Origin: Trematomus loennbergii | Lineage: Eukaryota > Chordata > Actinopteri > Perciformes > Nototheniidae | DNA length: 64,000 bases | Reading direction: 5' to 3' | Assembly: GCA_012861695.1 (NCBI GenBank) | Contig: JAAOOA010000026.1 | Span: 8,774,661-8,838,660 of the forward strand | Part shown: in pieces, positions 63,185 to 64,000 of the stretch | How positions within the stretch are numbered: position 1 is the stretch's first letter | Layout: each line of letters begins with the position of its first letter | Notes under the pieces: generated by a model | The model's input: the letters and a program-made list of their open reading frames with translations, nothing else | What the model was told of the DNA's origin: nothing | The model's database searches: none | Translations under genes and position numbers: made by a program

Positions 63185-63500
63185 TATCTCAACTAGTGTT
63201 CTCAGGTATAATTTGGAGGGACTTTTACTTCTATTTCCTGCTACTTAATACTTCTACTTTACTGCTACTGATATTAAAATATTGAACTTTTAAATGCCTT
63301 TCTGTTATCTGACAGCTTTATTTAATTTGAAGATTAAGATTGAGATAATAATACAATAATAATACAACAAATACTTTAAAACATATTATTATTATTATGA
63401 AAGGTAGATACACTTACAAGCAAACTAACAAGCTTCCTGGCAGTATATAAAGTATAACATCTGCAGCATTAAAGTGATGAATACATTAATGCATAAGATA
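63185..63500. repeat. Teleost TACTTAAGT-rich repeat, copy 3
   Basis: CTACTTAATACTTCTACTTT, CTGGCAGTATATAAAGTA and GCAGCATTAAAGTGATGAAT follow the order seen in the copy at 16550-16905 (CTGACAGTATATAGAGTA, GCAACATTAAAGTGATGAAC). An ATT/ATA-rich insert lies in the middle (63345-63397). Confidence 0.55.
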
Positions 63501-64000
63501 TTACTACTTTTTCAGCCACTGAACATTAGCAATTTCATCTAAAAAGCCTTTTTGTGTGTGTCCATAATTGTGCATGTGTTTTTTTGTGTGTGTGCGTGTG
63601 TATAAGGCAAGGCCATGTTAACACTTCAAGAGATTCAATTGACACGTGTCTGTTGCCATAGCCACAAAGCATCACACTTGACCCCAGGAGCATTTATGGA
63701 AACTTGCTATCACTTCCTGTGTCACATACTCTCATGGCAACTGCTCCCTTACTCCTTACATGGTTGTGATTGAGGAGAGACTCAGAGTCCCGGGTGACTG
63801 AGGCATTCAAGCCCAATGGGGATATCCATGCTCTGTCTGTCATTATCTTAGCATTACACTCGATTAGTCCCTTAGCCTCACAGTGACTTCACTACAGAGC
63901 TATGGTACCAATATGTAATACCAGACTACTATGATACCTTAACAGCATGCAGGCGCGGCATTTACCGTTTCTGAAGGCGCAGTGTGACCTACTGTCCTCA

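Larger units (their letters stand above)
60669..64000 (-). other. hcn1: hcn1 intron 6 (partial), no exon seen
   Basis: I searched the minus strand for the previous HCN exon (expected end SYFG, with the VFQPGDYIIREG block before it) and did not find it, so it lies beyond 64000. The interval holds two repeats listed separately. A short fragment near 61368-61440 (CTTCCCACCTTAGGGTCTGG) resembles another fish repeat. 60800-61360, 61450-62880 and 63510-64000 are otherwise featureless, with a short GT-rich patch at 63553-63602. Confidence 0.75.

Noticed and set aside
63953..64000. Minus-strand open segment ending in a GTAAAT donor-like site, as a possible preceding hcn1 exon
   Set aside because: Translated in all frames it does not give the expected end (SYFG plus one base) of the HCN cyclic-nucleotide-binding exon, and the donor is weak.

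Overview
This window is vertebrate nuclear DNA, most likely from a ray-finned (teleost) fish, probably a percomorph. The evidence is AT-rich non-coding sequence with long (CA)n/(TG)n microsatellites, fish-type interspersed repeats (a tRNA-headed SINE with a GTCGCTTTGGATAAAAGCG tail, LINE 3' tails, hAT remnants, TTAA-flanked MITE-like elements), and spliced exons of two conserved vertebrate genes. Nothing bacterial or viral is visible, and coding sequence is only about 2% of the window.

Both recognisable genes are on the minus strand. On the left, ccbe1 (collagen and calcium-binding EGF domains 1, a secreted lymphangiogenic factor) begins. Exon 1 (17145-17248) holds the start codon and signal peptide. 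After an 83-bp intron, exon 2 (16981-17061) carries the conserved N-terminal cysteine segment. No later exon was found down to base 1, so 1-16980 is read as part of a large second intron, rich in transposon debris (89-735, 3755-4010, SINE at 10044-10241, adjacent and nested transposons at 14057-15851, 16550-16905).

On the right is the 3' end of hcn1, a hyperpolarisation-activated cyclic-nucleotide-gated (pacemaker) channel. The penultimate exon (60504-60668) encodes the end of the cAMP-binding domain. The last exon (51527-52596) encodes the C-terminal tail, with three alanine tracts and a terminal SNL. A probable 3' UTR of about 3.5 kb runs down to AATAAA signals near 48.05-48.08 kb. Intron 7 (52597-60503) holds two inverted-repeat DNA transposons about 100 bp apart. 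The rest, to 64000, is intron 6.

Between the genes (about 17.4-48.0 kb) is repeat-rich DNA: LINE pieces, MITE-like elements, microsatellites, a 12-bp perfect hairpin, and one speculative two-exon plus-strand ORF (19031-19752) followed by an AATAAA. The two genes act in unrelated processes (membrane excitability and VEGF-C-dependent lymphatic growth), so their proximity is a matter of synteny and not a pathway. I see no new biological system. The items most worth checking are the hcn1-ccbe1 linkage, the alanine-rich channel tail, the rearranged foldback transposon at 59466-60063, and the possible small gene near 19-20 kb. Repeat family names come from recall of fish repeat consensus sequences and were not checked by a database search.
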